Of a stretch of 64,000 nucleotides of DNA, positions 20,323 to 29,272 are shown one piece after another. The notes beneath the pieces are model-generated. The model saw only the letters and a list, made by a program, of their open reading frames with translations, made no database searches and was not told where the DNA came from. Location of the stretch: assembly GCA_947488175.1 (NCBI GenBank), contig CANKYO010000008.1, forward strand, positions 186,001 through 250,000, written 5' to 3'. Source of the stretch: an uncultured Paracoccaceae bacterium. Lineage in GTDB: Bacteria > Pseudomonadota > Alphaproteobacteria > Rhodobacterales > Rhodobacteraceae. A program made the position numbers and the translations under genes. Every line of letters starts with the position of its first letter. The stretch's first letter is position 1.

Positions 20323-20880
20323 TTAACCGAGTTGAATTGTTGTTTCGTCCACGAAGGACGCTACAGGAATGGGAAGATTGCGGGGCGCCGGGCCTCTGCG
20401 GATACGACCGGACGTATCATAATGCGATCCATGACAAGGGCAGAACCAACCGCCGAAATCGCCATCTTCGCCCAATGGCACACAGCCCAGATGCGTACAA
20501 ACACCCATCTGAACCAGCCACACGCCATCTTCAGACAATGCACGGTTTTCGTCCGTTGCCGGCACTTCACCCAGATTCTCATTGTAAGCATCGGGATCAG
20601 GAAGCGAGTCGACATCGACGGCCCGCGCCTCGGCAATCTCATCTTCCGTGCGCGCCCGAATGAAAACCGGCTTGCCCTGCCACAGCACCGTGATCTGCGT
20701 GCCGGGCTGAACAGCGCTGATATCAACACGGATTGAGGCCAGTGCCAGCACGTCCGCAGACGGGTTCATCTGGTTGACAAGGGGCCAAACCGCAGCACCT
20801 GCAACAACTGTCACGGCACCTGCAGTTGCATAGTATAGGAAATCCCGGCGTGTGCCCGAGTGTTCATCTGTATGTGACAC
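20323..20880 (-). CDS. petA: Rieske iron-sulfur subunit of the bc1 complex
   Basis: Carries the [2Fe-2S] cluster that takes electrons from quinol. The cluster-binding motifs CTHLGC and CPCHGSHYD are intact. The N-terminus has a twin-arginine motif ([12 protein letters not shown]) and a membrane anchor. I place the start at the GTG at 20880, which is preceded by GGAG and gives the usual N-terminus [14 protein letters not shown] and 185 residues. The longer frame up to 21057 has no matching N-terminus. First gene of petABC. Confidence 0.95.
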   Translation of the reverse strand: MSHTDEHSGTRRDFLYYATAGAVTVVAGAAVWPLVNQMNPSADVLALASIRVDISAVQPGTQITVLWQGKPVFIRARTEDEIAEARAVDVDSLPDPDAYNENLGEVPATDENRALSEDGVWLVQMGVCTHLGCVPLGEDGDFGGWFCPCHGSHYDTSGRIRRGPAPRNLPIPVASFVDETTIQLG

Positions 20881-21302
20881 GGGGTGATTCTCCGATATTT
20901 TTAGGGCGATTGCCCCCACAAGACAAAAGACCGACACAGCAGGCGGCCCATTCCGGCGCTGTTTAGCCATCAAAACATGATCAGTCCAGCGGACATTAGC
21001 GCGCATCCGTGGATGGTCCATACCAATGACCGAAATCCACGAAGACATCGTAAACAAATGCGATCACTCCAAATCGGCGATTCTGAGCTGTTGTCAAAGA
21101 ATCATGCGCAAGCGATTGGCGCATAAGTCGTGTCTATGAGCCAATTTTTGCCGGTTTGGTGCCGAATTTCGTGTTTTGGGGCTGGATTCGTGTCAGGGCT
21201 GACACAAGCGGTTCGTAAAGCTTAGCGATCACTTAATGTTTTGTTGTCAGACTGGGCACTCGGACCTAACTCTTATTTCAAGACCACTCACGTCGGGAAA
21301 CG
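20881..21302. promoter_or_regulatory. Divergent intergenic region upstream of petA and the OMP gene
   Basis: No gene is visible in these 422 bases. The region is AT-richer than its neighbours and must contain the petABC promoter (minus) and the promoter of the barrel gene (plus). At 21190-21205, GTGTCAG and CTGACAC form a 7-bp inverted repeat with a 2-bp spacer, a possible operator or hairpin. Confidence 0.45.
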
Positions 21303-21953
21303 TTGATGATCCGCGCAATTGCTGCCAGCATATGCCTAATCGCCGCACCAGCCGCTGCTACCGCAGAGGTTGAGTTGAGCTTTTATGGCGGAATCCAGTC
21401 TGCACCCTCCTCTGACATTGCGATTCGCGGTGACGACGTGATTGCTGACGACAATTTTTCTCAAGCCTGGGAGGGGCGGTCGTCCAGCGCACCGCCATAT
21501 TACGGTATCCGCGCGACGCGCTGGCAGTCGGATACATTTGGCTATGGTTTGGACTTTACGCATAACAAGGTCTACCCCAAGAATGACGAGTTGCCGGCTG
21601 GCTATGAGGTATTGGAATTCACCGACGGTCTGAACACCCTCACGGTTAATGCCTACCGGCGCTGGTCCGGTGCGTTTGGCGAGGTAACCCCTTATGTTGG
21701 TGGTGGACTGGGTGTTTCGCTGCCCCATGTCGAGGTGACAAGTGGCGCGTCCGAGACATTTGGATATCAGTTGACCGGTCCCGCGGCGACCTGGATTGCG
21801 GGTGCCACCTACCCGATCAACGACCAATGGTCGGTTTTTGGCGAATACAAGGGTACTTTTTCGTCAAACACAGCCGATCTTGATACCGGTGGCACGCTGG
21901 AAACCGACATCATTACCAACGCCGTTAACCTCGGCGTCAGCTTTAACTTCTAA
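21303..21953 (+). CDS. Small outer-membrane beta-barrel protein
   Basis: The 216-residue protein has a Sec signal peptide (about 1-21, ending ATA before EVELSF). It then shows alternating-hydrophobicity strands with turns such as FYGGIQSAPSSD, YVGGGLGV and WSVFGEYKGTF. It ends in the canonical C-terminal phenylalanine (LGVSFNF) recognised by the BAM machinery. The size fits an eight-stranded OmpA/OmpW-like barrel. No periplasmic domain follows. Function unknown. Its end overlaps the converging GST gene by 4 nt. Confidence 0.75.
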   Translation: MMIRAIAASICLIAAPAAATAEVELSFYGGIQSAPSSDIAIRGDDVIADDNFSQAWEGRSSSAPPYYGIRATRWQSDTFGYGLDFTHNKVYPKNDELPAGYEVLEFTDGLNTLTVNAYRRWSGAFGEVTPYVGGGLGVSLPHVEVTSGASETFGYQLTGPAATWIAGATYPINDQWSVFGEYKGTFSSNTADLDTGGTLETDIITNAVNLGVSFNF

Positions 21954-22555
21954 ACCTCGGGCTTTGTCGTTACCATGCTGTCGCGCGTGCTGAATTCTGC
22001 ATGCCAATCCGCAAGTGCCGTGTTGTCAGATCGCCAACCACGCGCATCATGGCGCTGATCTAGATACGACAGTGCGCAAGCCATCCCAATCTGGCCGATA
22101 TTCAGTTTGCCGGACAAATGGCTCATCCAGCGGTCGTTCACCGCAGCAACGCCGCGTTCGACCTTACCCCACTGCGCCTCTATCCAATCAGGCGATTGCT
22201 GCCCTTCGGACCGCAGCCTGACCTCGTAGGCCATGCTGACGGCGGCGTCCATGATTGCGTCGGCGGTCGCCTCAAGCGTCAGGATTTCCCATAGACCGCT
22301 TTTCGGATAAAGCCCGGCACCCGCGCGATCATCAAGAAACCGGGTGATCACCCGGCTGTCATATATCGCAGGGCCGTCATCACGGATCAATGCCGGTATC
22401 TTGCCCAAAGGGTTGGCCGCGATAACCTTTGGGTCGCTGGCCATTGGTGTTGTCGATACATCGACCTCTTCCACTTGCGATAGCAAATCAGTCTCGCGGA
22501 TCAGAACGCGCACCTTGCGCACAAATGGGGAAGCGGGCGAGATCAGCAATTGCAT
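21950..22555 (-). CDS. Glutathione S-transferase family protein
   Basis: The 201-residue protein has a thioredoxin-like N-terminal half (QLLISPASPFVRKVRVLIRET at 2-22, then NPLGKIPAL with the cis-proline, then IYDSRVITRFLDD). An all-helical C-terminal half of the YibF-like type follows. The N-terminal serine in SPF is the likely glutathione-activating residue. It is the second of two adjacent GST-fold genes on this strand. Substrate unknown. Confidence 0.85.
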   Translation of the reverse strand: MQLLISPASPFVRKVRVLIRETDLLSQVEEVDVSTTPMASDPKVIAANPLGKIPALIRDDGPAIYDSRVITRFLDDRAGAGLYPKSGLWEILTLEATADAIMDAAVSMAYEVRLRSEGQQSPDWIEAQWGKVERGVAAVNDRWMSHLSGKLNIGQIGMACALSYLDQRHDARGWRSDNTALADWHAEFSTRDSMVTTKPEV

Positions 22556-22576
22556 TGGTCAGTTCCTTTTCCGGTG

Positions 22577-23212
22577 TTACGCAGGAAACAAGACCCCATC
22601 CTGCCCCTCTTGCCAAGGCGGGTATTTGCGCATGATGGCCGCAAAAGCATCCGATTCCAGAAAATCGTCGAGCCAGGCCGTCAGAGGGCCAAGCCCGCAG
22701 CCGTCAAACCAGACACGATCCGTATTCGCAAACTGCCGCACAAACGGAAGGATCGCCATGTCGGCAAGTGTGCGACGCGGGCCCATCAAAAAGCGCGTAT
22801 CGCTCAGACGATCATTCAGCGTCCGAAGGAAGATCATCGCTTTTTCCCGTTCCTCCGCTTCATCAAGGTCAGGAAAGCGGACCGCATACTTGGTGTGATC
22901 CAATGCCGTTTTGAAAGGGCCGTCGCAAATATCAATCAGGGTGTGACCCTCGGGCGGCATGTCCAGCCAGCCGTCAGGATCACTGCGGGACAAGGCCCAG
23001 ATCATGATATCGCGGCTTTCTTCCAGAACCTCGTGGTCTGTATCGAGCACAGGCACTGTCGCCTTTGGCGATGTTGCAAGAAACCGGGCTGGTTTATCCC
23101 GCAGCAGGATTTCCCGAAGGGCCACCTGTGTCCTACTGGATCGGATGGCAAGGCGCGCCCGCATGGCATAGGGGCAACGCCGGAACGACCACAGGATCGG
23201 GAGGTCCGTCAT
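22577..23212 (-). CDS. Glutathione S-transferase fold protein with CPY motif
   Basis: The 211 residues start with a thioredoxin fold bearing FRRCPYAMRARLAI at about 10-23. This puts a cysteine at the active site, as in omega-class or glutaredoxin-2-like transferases. KATVPVL supplies the cis-proline and LEESRDIMIWAL the glutathione-binding serine. A helical domain follows. Genes on both sides run the same way with gaps of 2 to 21 bp, suggesting one transcript with mtaB and dapF upstream. Confidence 0.83.
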   Translation of the reverse strand: MTDLPILWSFRRCPYAMRARLAIRSSRTQVALREILLRDKPARFLATSPKATVPVLDTDHEVLEESRDIMIWALSRSDPDGWLDMPPEGHTLIDICDGPFKTALDHTKYAVRFPDLDEAEEREKAMIFLRTLNDRLSDTRFLMGPRRTLADMAILPFVRQFANTDRVWFDGCGLGPLTAWLDDFLESDAFAAIMRKYPPWQEGQDGVLFPA

Positions 23213-23214
23213 GT

Positions 23215-24474
23215 TCAGGCCATCAATTGCTGGCCCGCAACGCCCGTGATCGTCGCGCGCACAATCTGACTTTCCGGTTGATCACTGGCAAAGCTTACTT
23301 CGGCAAATTGTGCCGTCCGTCCCATCTGGGGGCTTTCCATCAAAACCTCATGAACCTTGCCAATCTGAGCTTTCAGATGCGTGGCAACCCGGGCATCACC
23401 GGCACCGCGCAGCGCAGCGGCGCGCGCTTTGATTGTCTTGCCATTTACTTGCGGCATTCGGGCCGCTGGCGTGCCGGGACGGGGTGAATAGGGAAAGACG
23501 TGAAGCCATGTCAGATGGCAATTATCGACCAATGCAAGCGAATTCGCGAACATCTCATCCGTCTCGGTCGGGAAACCCGCGATGATGTCAGCGCCAAAGG
23601 TCATATCAGGGCGCAGCCTGCGCGCATCCTCGCAAAACCGGATCGCGTCATCGCGCAGATGGCGGCGCTTCATCCGCTTCAGGATCAGGTCATCTCCATG
23701 TTGCAGCGACAGGTGCAAATGCGGCATCAGCCGGGGTTCGGTCGCAATCGCCTGCATGAGGTTGTCATCAACTTCGATGCTGTCGATGGAGCTGATGCGC
23801 AGCCGCGGCAAATCCGGCACCAAGCGCAAAATGCGCATCACCAGATCACCCAGCTTGGGCGCGGCGGGCAGATCAGCCCCCCAACTTGTCAGGTCGACAC
23901 CGGTCAGCACAACCTCTTTGTATCCACGGTCGACCAATCGCTTGATCTGGTCCACGACAACACCCGCAGGGACAGACCGGGAATTGCCCCGCCCATACGG
24001 AATGATACAAAACGTGCAGCGATGATCACAGCCGTTCTGGACCTGCACATAAGCGCGGCTGCGCGTTCCGAACCCGTCAATCAGGTGTCCAGCCGTTTCG
24101 GTGACCGACATGATGTCATCCAGCTGCACCGGTTCGGTCTGGCCGATCAGATCAGGGGCCATACCCCGCCAAGTGGCCGGGTCCATCTTTTCGGTATTGC
24201 CCAGAACAACATCAACCTCGGCCATAGTGGCAAAAGTGTCTGGTTCTGTCTGGGCCGCGCAACCGGTGACAATCAGCTTGGCATGCGGATTATCGCGGCG
24301 CAGCTTGCGGATATCCTGCCGGGCCTTGCGCACGGCCTCTGCAGTCACAGCGCAAGTATTCACGATCACCGCATTCTCAACACCGGAGGCAGTGGCGAGT
24401 TCTTTCATCGCCTCAGTTTCATAGGCATTCAACCGGCAGCCATGATTGGAAAAAAGAGGGGCTTTGCGATCCAT
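23215..24474 (-). CDS. mtaB: tRNA t6A37 methylthiotransferase MtaB
   Basis: Radical-SAM enzyme that converts t6A37 to ms2t6A37 in ANN-decoding tRNAs. It has the N-terminal MTTase cysteines (NHGCRLN, VNTCAV, VTGCAAQ), the radical-SAM CxxxCxxC in NGCDHRCTFCIIPYGRG, and a C-terminal TRAM-like segment. The ATG at 24474 overlaps the dapF stop as TGATG, so I prefer it to 24486; this gives 419 residues. The related RimO and MiaB differ in the segment after the radical-SAM motif. Confidence 0.9.
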   Translation of the reverse strand: MDRKAPLFSNHGCRLNAYETEAMKELATASGVENAVIVNTCAVTAEAVRKARQDIRKLRRDNPHAKLIVTGCAAQTEPDTFATMAEVDVVLGNTEKMDPATWRGMAPDLIGQTEPVQLDDIMSVTETAGHLIDGFGTRSRAYVQVQNGCDHRCTFCIIPYGRGNSRSVPAGVVVDQIKRLVDRGYKEVVLTGVDLTSWGADLPAAPKLGDLVMRILRLVPDLPRLRISSIDSIEVDDNLMQAIATEPRLMPHLHLSLQHGDDLILKRMKRRHLRDDAIRFCEDARRLRPDMTFGADIIAGFPTETDEMFANSLALVDNCHLTWLHVFPYSPRPGTPAARMPQVNGKTIKARAAALRGAGDARVATHLKAQIGKVHEVLMESPQMGRTAQFAEVSFASDQPESQIVRATITGVAGQQLMA

Positions 24475-25298
24475 CAGAGCCGCCATTGGCCGTCAAATAC
24501 ATGGGCAGTGGGGCCGGTCATCCAGACACCATCATCGCGCCAACTGATCTGCAAATCACCACCATCCAGCGTGATCGTCACATCCCGCCCGGTCAGACCA
24601 CGCCGGGCCGCAGCGACAGCCGTCGCACAGGAAGAAGAGCCAGAGGCAAGTGTGACACCAACACCACGCTCCCAGACACGCATCCGCAGGTGATTATCTG
24701 CAAGCAGGCTGGCGAATTGCACATTGGTGCGCTGGGGAAACAGGGGGTGATGCTCCATCGCGGCACCACGGGTAGTCAGATCAATGGCCTCCGCGTCTTC
24801 AACGAAGAAGGTGCAGTGCGGATTACCCATGCCAGTGGCCGTTGGCGCGCCGTCTATCGGCAATTCGAGAGTATCCAACGCGCGCTCCAGCGGCACCGCA
24901 TCCCACGTCAGCTGCGGCTGGCCCATATTGACGGAAGTGTGCCCATTCTCGGTGCTGCGCGCCTCCAGAATGCCGCGCGCAGTGGCTATCCGCAAACTGT
25001 CCTTGCCGCCGTTCTCCATCAGGTAGTTTGCGATGCAACGGGTGGCGTTGCCGCAGGCGGCTGATTGCGACCCATCGCTGTTCCAGAATGTCAGATGAAC
25101 ATCGGTATCGTCAGCATCCGACATAACGGCCAGCTGGTCAAAACCCACACCACGATGCCGGTCGGCCATCGCCAGTGCAACGGACGCGTCGACGCGCGGA
25201 GCGATTCCCCGTTCGTCCACAACAACAAAGTCATTGCCGAGCCCATGCATCTTCATGAAGGGCAGATATGTCGCGTCATCAATGACCATAGCGGGCAT
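24474..25298 (-). CDS. dapF: Diaminopimelate epimerase
   Basis: Interconverts LL- and meso-diaminopimelate for lysine and peptidoglycan synthesis. [15 protein letters not shown] marks the N-terminus. The two catalytic cysteines are in [10 protein letters not shown] and [14 protein letters not shown] place the start at 25298, where AAGG lies about 10 nt upstream; 25289 is also possible, and the longer frame to 25382 would run into the tRNA promoter. It is coupled to mtaB by a TGATG overlap. Confidence 0.93.
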   Translation of the reverse strand: MPAMVIDDATYLPFMKMHGLGNDFVVVDERGIAPRVDASVALAMADRHRGVGFDQLAVMSDADDTDVHLTFWNSDGSQSAACGNATRCIANYLMENGGKDSLRIATARGILEARSTENGHTSVNMGQPQLTWDAVPLERALDTLELPIDGAPTATGMGNPHCTFFVEDAEAIDLTTRGAAMEHHPLFPQRTNVQFASLLADNHLRMRVWERGVGVTLASGSSSCATAVAAARRGLTGRDVTITLDGGDLQISWRDDGVWMTGPTAHVFDGQWRL

Positions 25299-25384
25299 AT
25301 AGACAAAGCCTTGGGACTTATCCAGAGATCGGGGCATTTGGGGGTTGACCGGAACGCAACGGCTTTCTAAGTAGCCCCTCACGT

Positions 25385-25460
25385 GGGCCGTTAGCTCAGT
25401 TGGTAGAGCAACTGACTTTTAATCAGTAGGTCGATGGTTCGAACCCATCACGGCTCACCA
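25385..25460 (+). tRNA. tRNA-Lys (anticodon UUU), CCA encoded
   Basis: The 76 nt fold as a complete cloverleaf. The 7-bp acceptor stem is GGGCCGT with ACGGCTC. The D arm contains AGCTCAGTTGGTAGAGC, the anticodon loop is CTTTTAA with UUU, the T arm is GGTTCGAACCC, and a genomic CCA closes the gene. Its 3' 47 bp are repeated exactly at 52897-52943, so the gene is the insertion site of the island to its right and also serves as attL. Confidence 0.97.
25414..25460 (+). repeat. attL: 47-bp direct repeat inside tRNA-Lys
   Basis: These 47 bases, from the anticodon stem to the encoded CCA, are identical to 52897-52943. Flanking bases differ on both sides, so the match is exactly 47 bp. It marks the left junction of the integrated island. 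Confidence 0.93.
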
Positions 25461-25508
25461 TTTAATTCAACAACTTAGCAGGATATTGGATGTTTGAGCC
25501 TGTATCCA

Positions 25509-25527
25509 GGTAAGCGCAGGGTAAGCA
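25509..25527 (+). repeat. Left paired GGTAAGC repeats (putative integrase arm site)
   Basis: GGTAAGC occurs at 25509-25515 and 25520-25526, spaced 11 bp, as GGTAAGCGCAGGGTAAGCA. The same arrangement, differing at two spacer bases, lies at the other end of the island. It is placed where arm-type sites of a tyrosine recombinase would be expected. Confidence 0.55.
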
Positions 25528-25597
25528 TTGCGTTCAAATTTCCTTTGCATTTTGTGTTGGTCTGTTTCAGCCTGATTGTGATTTTTGGGAGGCGTTT

Positions 25598-26377
25598 ATG
25601 GGCCATATAAGGCTCGGGACACTGCAGCAGTCAAAGAAGTGGCGCGACGTCATTGGTTTGCTGGATGCTGGTGCAGATATTGAGAGCATTGCAGATGCAG
25701 CGGCACGTGCGTCCGAGCTGGATTTGCGGCGGGCTTCAGACGATCCTCTTTTTCAAAATGTGACACAGCTTCTTGTGCGTTTGCCGTTGTTGGCGCGTGC
25801 GCCAGGGTTCGCGGACGAGATGGCCAAGCTGGGCCTATCAACTGAGTCGCTGTCATCAGTGACCGGCTTGCTGTCGGGCCTAAATGACGTGATCAGCCAG
25901 CAGGCATTTGAACAAGGGCGCTCATCTGATGCAGGGGAACTGGCAAGGACCGCCCTGCTGGAAAGCCTGTCGGTGCAATTGAGAGACAAGCTGCCAACCC
26001 TCTTTGAGCCAACGTCACAAGAAGTGCGTGCGGCGCTAGCCTCGTTTTCCAGTGGGCAGGCATTTTCGCTTCTGGCCCGGGATTTCTTTGCCCGGCTAAC
26101 CTACCGGTCGCTCGACTATTATCTCAGCCGCGAGTTGGCCAACCATATAGGCAAAGGTCAGAGGTTTGGCGACGACGGCGACCGCATCGCATTTGAGTCA
26201 GCCCTGCGCCAGCACACATTTGAGGCGTCCAAAATAGTCGAGACATTCGCAGGCGGCTGGTACGGCAAGACGGTTTGGAAGGAGCAAACCCTCAGCCAAG
26301 ACAAGATTAACGACTTCACGCGATACGCCTTCAAAAAACTGAGGTCCGAGCTTGGTCGCCGTCGCACCGCAGCTTGA
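25598..26377 (+). CDS. Uncharacterised protein encoded beside a QueC-like enzyme
   Basis: The 259 residues match no family I recognise. The protein is mostly helical by composition, without signal peptide, membrane span or cysteine motif. It starts Met-Gly-His, so methionine removal would expose an N-terminal glycine. A GGGAGG ribosome-binding site lies 5 nt before the ATG. Its end overlaps the start of the QueC-like gene by 26 nt, so the two are translationally linked and very likely act together. In Qat and type IV CBASS defence, QueC-like enzymes act on a partner protein; this protein could be that partner, which is inference from arrangement. First cargo gene of the island. Confidence 0.75.
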   Translation: MGHIRLGTLQQSKKWRDVIGLLDAGADIESIADAAARASELDLRRASDDPLFQNVTQLLVRLPLLARAPGFADEMAKLGLSTESLSSVTGLLSGLNDVISQQAFEQGRSSDAGELARTALLESLSVQLRDKLPTLFEPTSQEVRAALASFSSGQAFSLLARDFFARLTYRSLDYYLSRELANHIGKGQRFGDDGDRIAFESALRQHTFEASKIVETFAGGWYGKTVWKEQTLSQDKINDFTRYAFKKLRSELGRRRTAA

Positions 26378-28199
26378 GCACACCGTTATTTGCTTGCCGC
26401 CCAAAGCCGACGGGCGTGGCGACGAACAACTTCACTTTGAGATCGACGGCAAGCCAAAGGCTGTTTCGCTCTGTATTGGCCGCATTCGCAAAGATCTTGT
26501 TTTGGGGCTTCCCGAGGTCGCCCTCGACCTGATCGAAATTGCCGCCTTCGTTTACGCGATCGATTCCAGTGTCAGCCGGGGTGGCCAAACTGATCAACAG
26601 ATGGGCACAAAGTGGCACAGGCGCTTTCACGTCTCTCTCCCAGTCCGCAACTTGGCGCTTTGGTCTGCCCCAGAACTGCAGCAAACGCTAGAAGAGACAT
26701 TGATGTTCCTTTCCGGTGATCGTTTCACTTTTGACTTTTCACAGATGGAACCCTCGGTATCTGTGGCTGAACAGTATTTTGATTTTGGCCAAGAGACAGC
26801 ATGGCAACCCGATTCCGTCTTGATGTTTTCAGGTGGCCTTGATTCTTTCGCGGGCGCACTTGAAGAGATCATCGACCATAAACACAAGGTGGCATTGATC
26901 AGCCATTTCTCGGCGACCAAAATTGCGCCAATCCAGCGCGATCTTCAAAAACATATGGCCGCAAAACTGGGACCGCAGATGCTCATGCATTTTCCCATGC
27001 GCGTGCAACTCAAACGCGGGACAAATGTAGAGGGCACGCATCGCACCCGATCTTTTCTGTTTGCGGCACTTGGCATGGCAACGGCAATCGCCTTTGGTCA
27101 ACAGCGCGTCTCTTTCTATGAAAATGGCGTTGTCAGCCTGAATTTACCACCTGTGGGCAACGTCCTTGGTACCCGCGCCACGCGGACGACCCATCCGCAA
27201 ACGCTGCAACGCTTTGAAGCATTATTCAGCTTGATTTTCCGGAGGGCACTGCGTGTCGACAATCCCTTCTTCTGGCGCACGAAAACGGACGTCGTGCAGA
27301 CCATTGCGCGCCTCGGTATGGCTGACCAGATCGCCTTTACCCGCAGCTGTGCTGACGTTCACAATCAGACTAAGCAACATCCCCATTGCGGCCGGTGTTC
27401 GCAGTGTATTGACCGGCGCTTTGCAATACTTGCAGCGGGGCTTGCGGCGCATGATCCTGAAGAGGCGTATCGTCTTGATCTCATGACGAGCCCCAGAGAG
27501 CGGGTTCAGGACAAGGAAGTAGCGTTGTCTTACGTGCGCAGTGCGTTTGCCTATGAAGCCTTAAACGCAGCTGACTTGATCTCTCAATATCCAGCCATTC
27601 TGAATGCTGTGGATAGCCTTGGCGAACCTCCCGATACTGCCTCGAAGCGAATTGCTGAACTTCTCAGACGGCACGGTACATATGTAGCATCCGCATTTCG
27701 CAACGCGCTGTCTGCTCAGCGGGCAATCGCGTTTGCTGCAAATAGCCTGCCAGACCTCTATGGCTCAATCCAGCGTGAACAGTTGTTCTTGTCGCACACC
27801 CCAGTTTCAGAAGCACAAATCAAAGAGGCAGAAGTCGTTGACCTTGTTATCGATAAGAGGCGAGCGAAGCTAACTATCAATGGCGCTGTCCAGATCAAAG
27901 GTGCTGCGTTTGCGTTACTCGATATCCTCGCAACTGAATTTCTGAAGGGCGTGGGGCAAGGACTTGATCCGCTTGATTACCCACCTCTTGCCGCCGAAAA
28001 ACTGGCCGGGCTTTTGAATGCAGAAAGCCCAGCTTCCGTGCGCCAAAACATCAATCGAACCCGCACTCAGATCGGCAAGAAGTTCATATCGGCTGGACTA
28101 GATCCTGAAACCGGCCAGGAAATCATCGAAAACTTGCCCTGGAAAGGGTACCGGCTTCGCCCTGACCGGGTGCGAGTCCGCTATTCGTCCGAGAAATGA
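26352..28199 (+). CDS. QueC-like (QatC/Cap9-type) PP-loop enzyme with C-terminal winged-helix-like domain
   Basis: The 615-residue protein has an N-terminal domain like that of QatC (WHRRFHVSLPVRN, then LSGDRFTFDF). An ATP-pyrophosphatase PP-loop SGGLDS follows at 160-165. The zinc-binding cysteines of QueC are in HCGRCSQC (C346, C349, C352), with one more upstream. QueC makes preQ0, but housekeeping QueC is about 230 residues. This long form resembles the QueC-like proteins of Qat and type IV CBASS defence loci. Residues about 495-600 look like a winged-helix domain (SPASVRQNINRTRTQIGKKF), an unusual addition. The start codon appears to be TTG at 26352, inside the upstream gene. No QatA, QatB, QatD or CD-NTase gene is nearby. 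Confidence 0.82.
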   Translation: MVAVAPQLEHTVICLPPKADGRGDEQLHFEIDGKPKAVSLCIGRIRKDLVLGLPEVALDLIEIAAFVYAIDSSVSRGGQTDQQMGTKWHRRFHVSLPVRNLALWSAPELQQTLEETLMFLSGDRFTFDFSQMEPSVSVAEQYFDFGQETAWQPDSVLMFSGGLDSFAGALEEIIDHKHKVALISHFSATKIAPIQRDLQKHMAAKLGPQMLMHFPMRVQLKRGTNVEGTHRTRSFLFAALGMATAIAFGQQRVSFYENGVVSLNLPPVGNVLGTRATRTTHPQTLQRFEALFSLIFRRALRVDNPFFWRTKTDVVQTIARLGMADQIAFTRSCADVHNQTKQHPHCGRCSQCIDRRFAILAAGLAAHDPEEAYRLDLMTSPRERVQDKEVALSYVRSAFAYEALNAADLISQYPAILNAVDSLGEPPDTASKRIAELLRRHGTYVASAFRNALSAQRAIAFAANSLPDLYGSIQREQLFLSHTPVSEAQIKEAEVVDLVIDKRRAKLTINGAVQIKGAAFALLDILATEFLKGVGQGLDPLDYPPLAAEKLAGLLNAESPASVRQNINRTRTQIGKKFISAGLDPETGQEIIENLPWKGYRLRPDRVRVRYSSEK

Positions 28200-28201
28200 A
28201 A

Positions 28202-29272
28202 TCATTCAATGACATCAAAGTCGCCATCATTAGTATCTTGCAATGGCCCACGCTTACGAAACCGCGCCATGAGATCTACCTGCCGACCGGTTGCGACAGA
28301 ACCATAGGACCTGAATGTCGTCAGAACGTCCTCATGTCCCATGTTCTGCGACCACGCCTTGAAGTCTTCAGGGGTCCGACAATGATACTTGGCCAGTTCC
28401 GCCACGGTATCCCGTACCCGGTGTGGCGAGAACGGTGGAAGACCAGCATTCGCAAAGGCATGCTTGAAGATCTTTGCAGCAGATGATGGCGACGACCAAG
28501 GCGCACGATCAATCCCAAGTGCGGCAAACCTGCGTTCAGGACCTATGCCAACGCGAGTCTTTGGAAAGAGCGGGTCGCTATCCGAGAATTGATGATCCTG
28601 ACGCAACTCTTCAACCCATTTGCGGACAACGCCCTCACATGGCGATGGCATCGGAAAAAACGCCGTTGTGAATGTCTTTCCAAATTTCGTGTCCACTGAG
28701 CGTCCGTCAAAGTGCACGCAAGCATTCGCGAGGTCCACGTGTCTAAGGCGAATAGTGATCGCGGCACCCTCTCTTGAACTCGTAAGAAACAGGAAGGCGA
28801 CGAGAGCTCGGTCCCGACGGTGCAAGGCTGTGTGAGTCGGCAACCCCTCCAACACCTTGGACACCTGCGCAGGCGATGGATGCGGCTTCCAGCAAGACTT
28901 GCGTCGGGCGGTCTCAGACCTTCGGTCCGGAGAAAGATAGGCGATGTCTGATCGCGTGATCTTCGACTTGTACCCCGGCTGATCTGTCAACCAATTCAAA
29001 AAGGCGCTGATTTCGCGCAAGGTGCCATTGATCACACTTACCGACAGCTTGCTGCCGTTACACCGATTATGCAGAGAAGTAAGATGGCGTTTGAAACTGC
29101 GGGCGCGCTCTGAGTGAAAGCTGCGAAAATCCTTGCCGTTGATAAAGGCCTCATAGACAGCGATTGCCGCCGCTGACTTGTCAACTGACGCATCAGACAG
29201 GCCTTGTGAGTCCTTTCGCCATACAAGGTATTTCCGCTTGATCCGCAGGTTATCCGAATTGCGTTTTGCCAT
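28202..29272 (-). CDS. Tyrosine recombinase (phage-type integrase) of an inner mobile module
   Basis: The protein of about 356 residues has a SAM-like N-terminal domain and a catalytic domain. The arginine is in TSSREGAAI, the lysine in DTKFGK, the HxxR box is HRVRD and the last box is GHEDVLTTFRSYG, which ends with the nucleophilic tyrosine. All catalytic residues are present. It overlaps the end of the upstream DNA-binding gene and forms with it and an AlpA-like gene a three-gene module. It ends 3 bp from the end of the converging QueC-like gene. It is unlike the P4-type integrase at the right end of the island. Confidence 0.9.
   Translation of the reverse strand: MAKRNSDNLRIKRKYLVWRKDSQGLSDASVDKSAAAIAVYEAFINGKDFRSFHSERARSFKRHLTSLHNRCNGSKLSVSVINGTLREISAFLNWLTDQPGYKSKITRSDIAYLSPDRRSETARRKSCWKPHPSPAQVSKVLEGLPTHTALHRRDRALVAFLFLTSSREGAAITIRLRHVDLANACVHFDGRSVDTKFGKTFTTAFFPMPSPCEGVVRKWVEELRQDHQFSDSDPLFPKTRVGIGPERRFAALGIDRAPWSSPSSAAKIFKHAFANAGLPPFSPHRVRDTVAELAKYHCRTPEDFKAWSQNMGHEDVLTTFRSYGSVATGRQVDLMARFRKRGPLQDTNDGDFDVIE

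Noticed and set aside
23500-24693. Long plus-strand open frame antisense to mtaB and dapF
   Set aside because: The minus-strand genes are unambiguous; the antisense translation is low-complexity H/R/Q-rich.
25598-28199. A canonical QatABCD defence operon
   Set aside because: Only a QueC-like gene and one unknown partner are present. No QatA ATPase, no QatB-type sequence and no TatD-like QatD lie nearby.
26352-28199. Housekeeping preQ0 synthase QueC
   Set aside because: It is more than twice the usual length, has extra N- and C-terminal domains, is island-borne, and has no queD, queE or queF neighbours.
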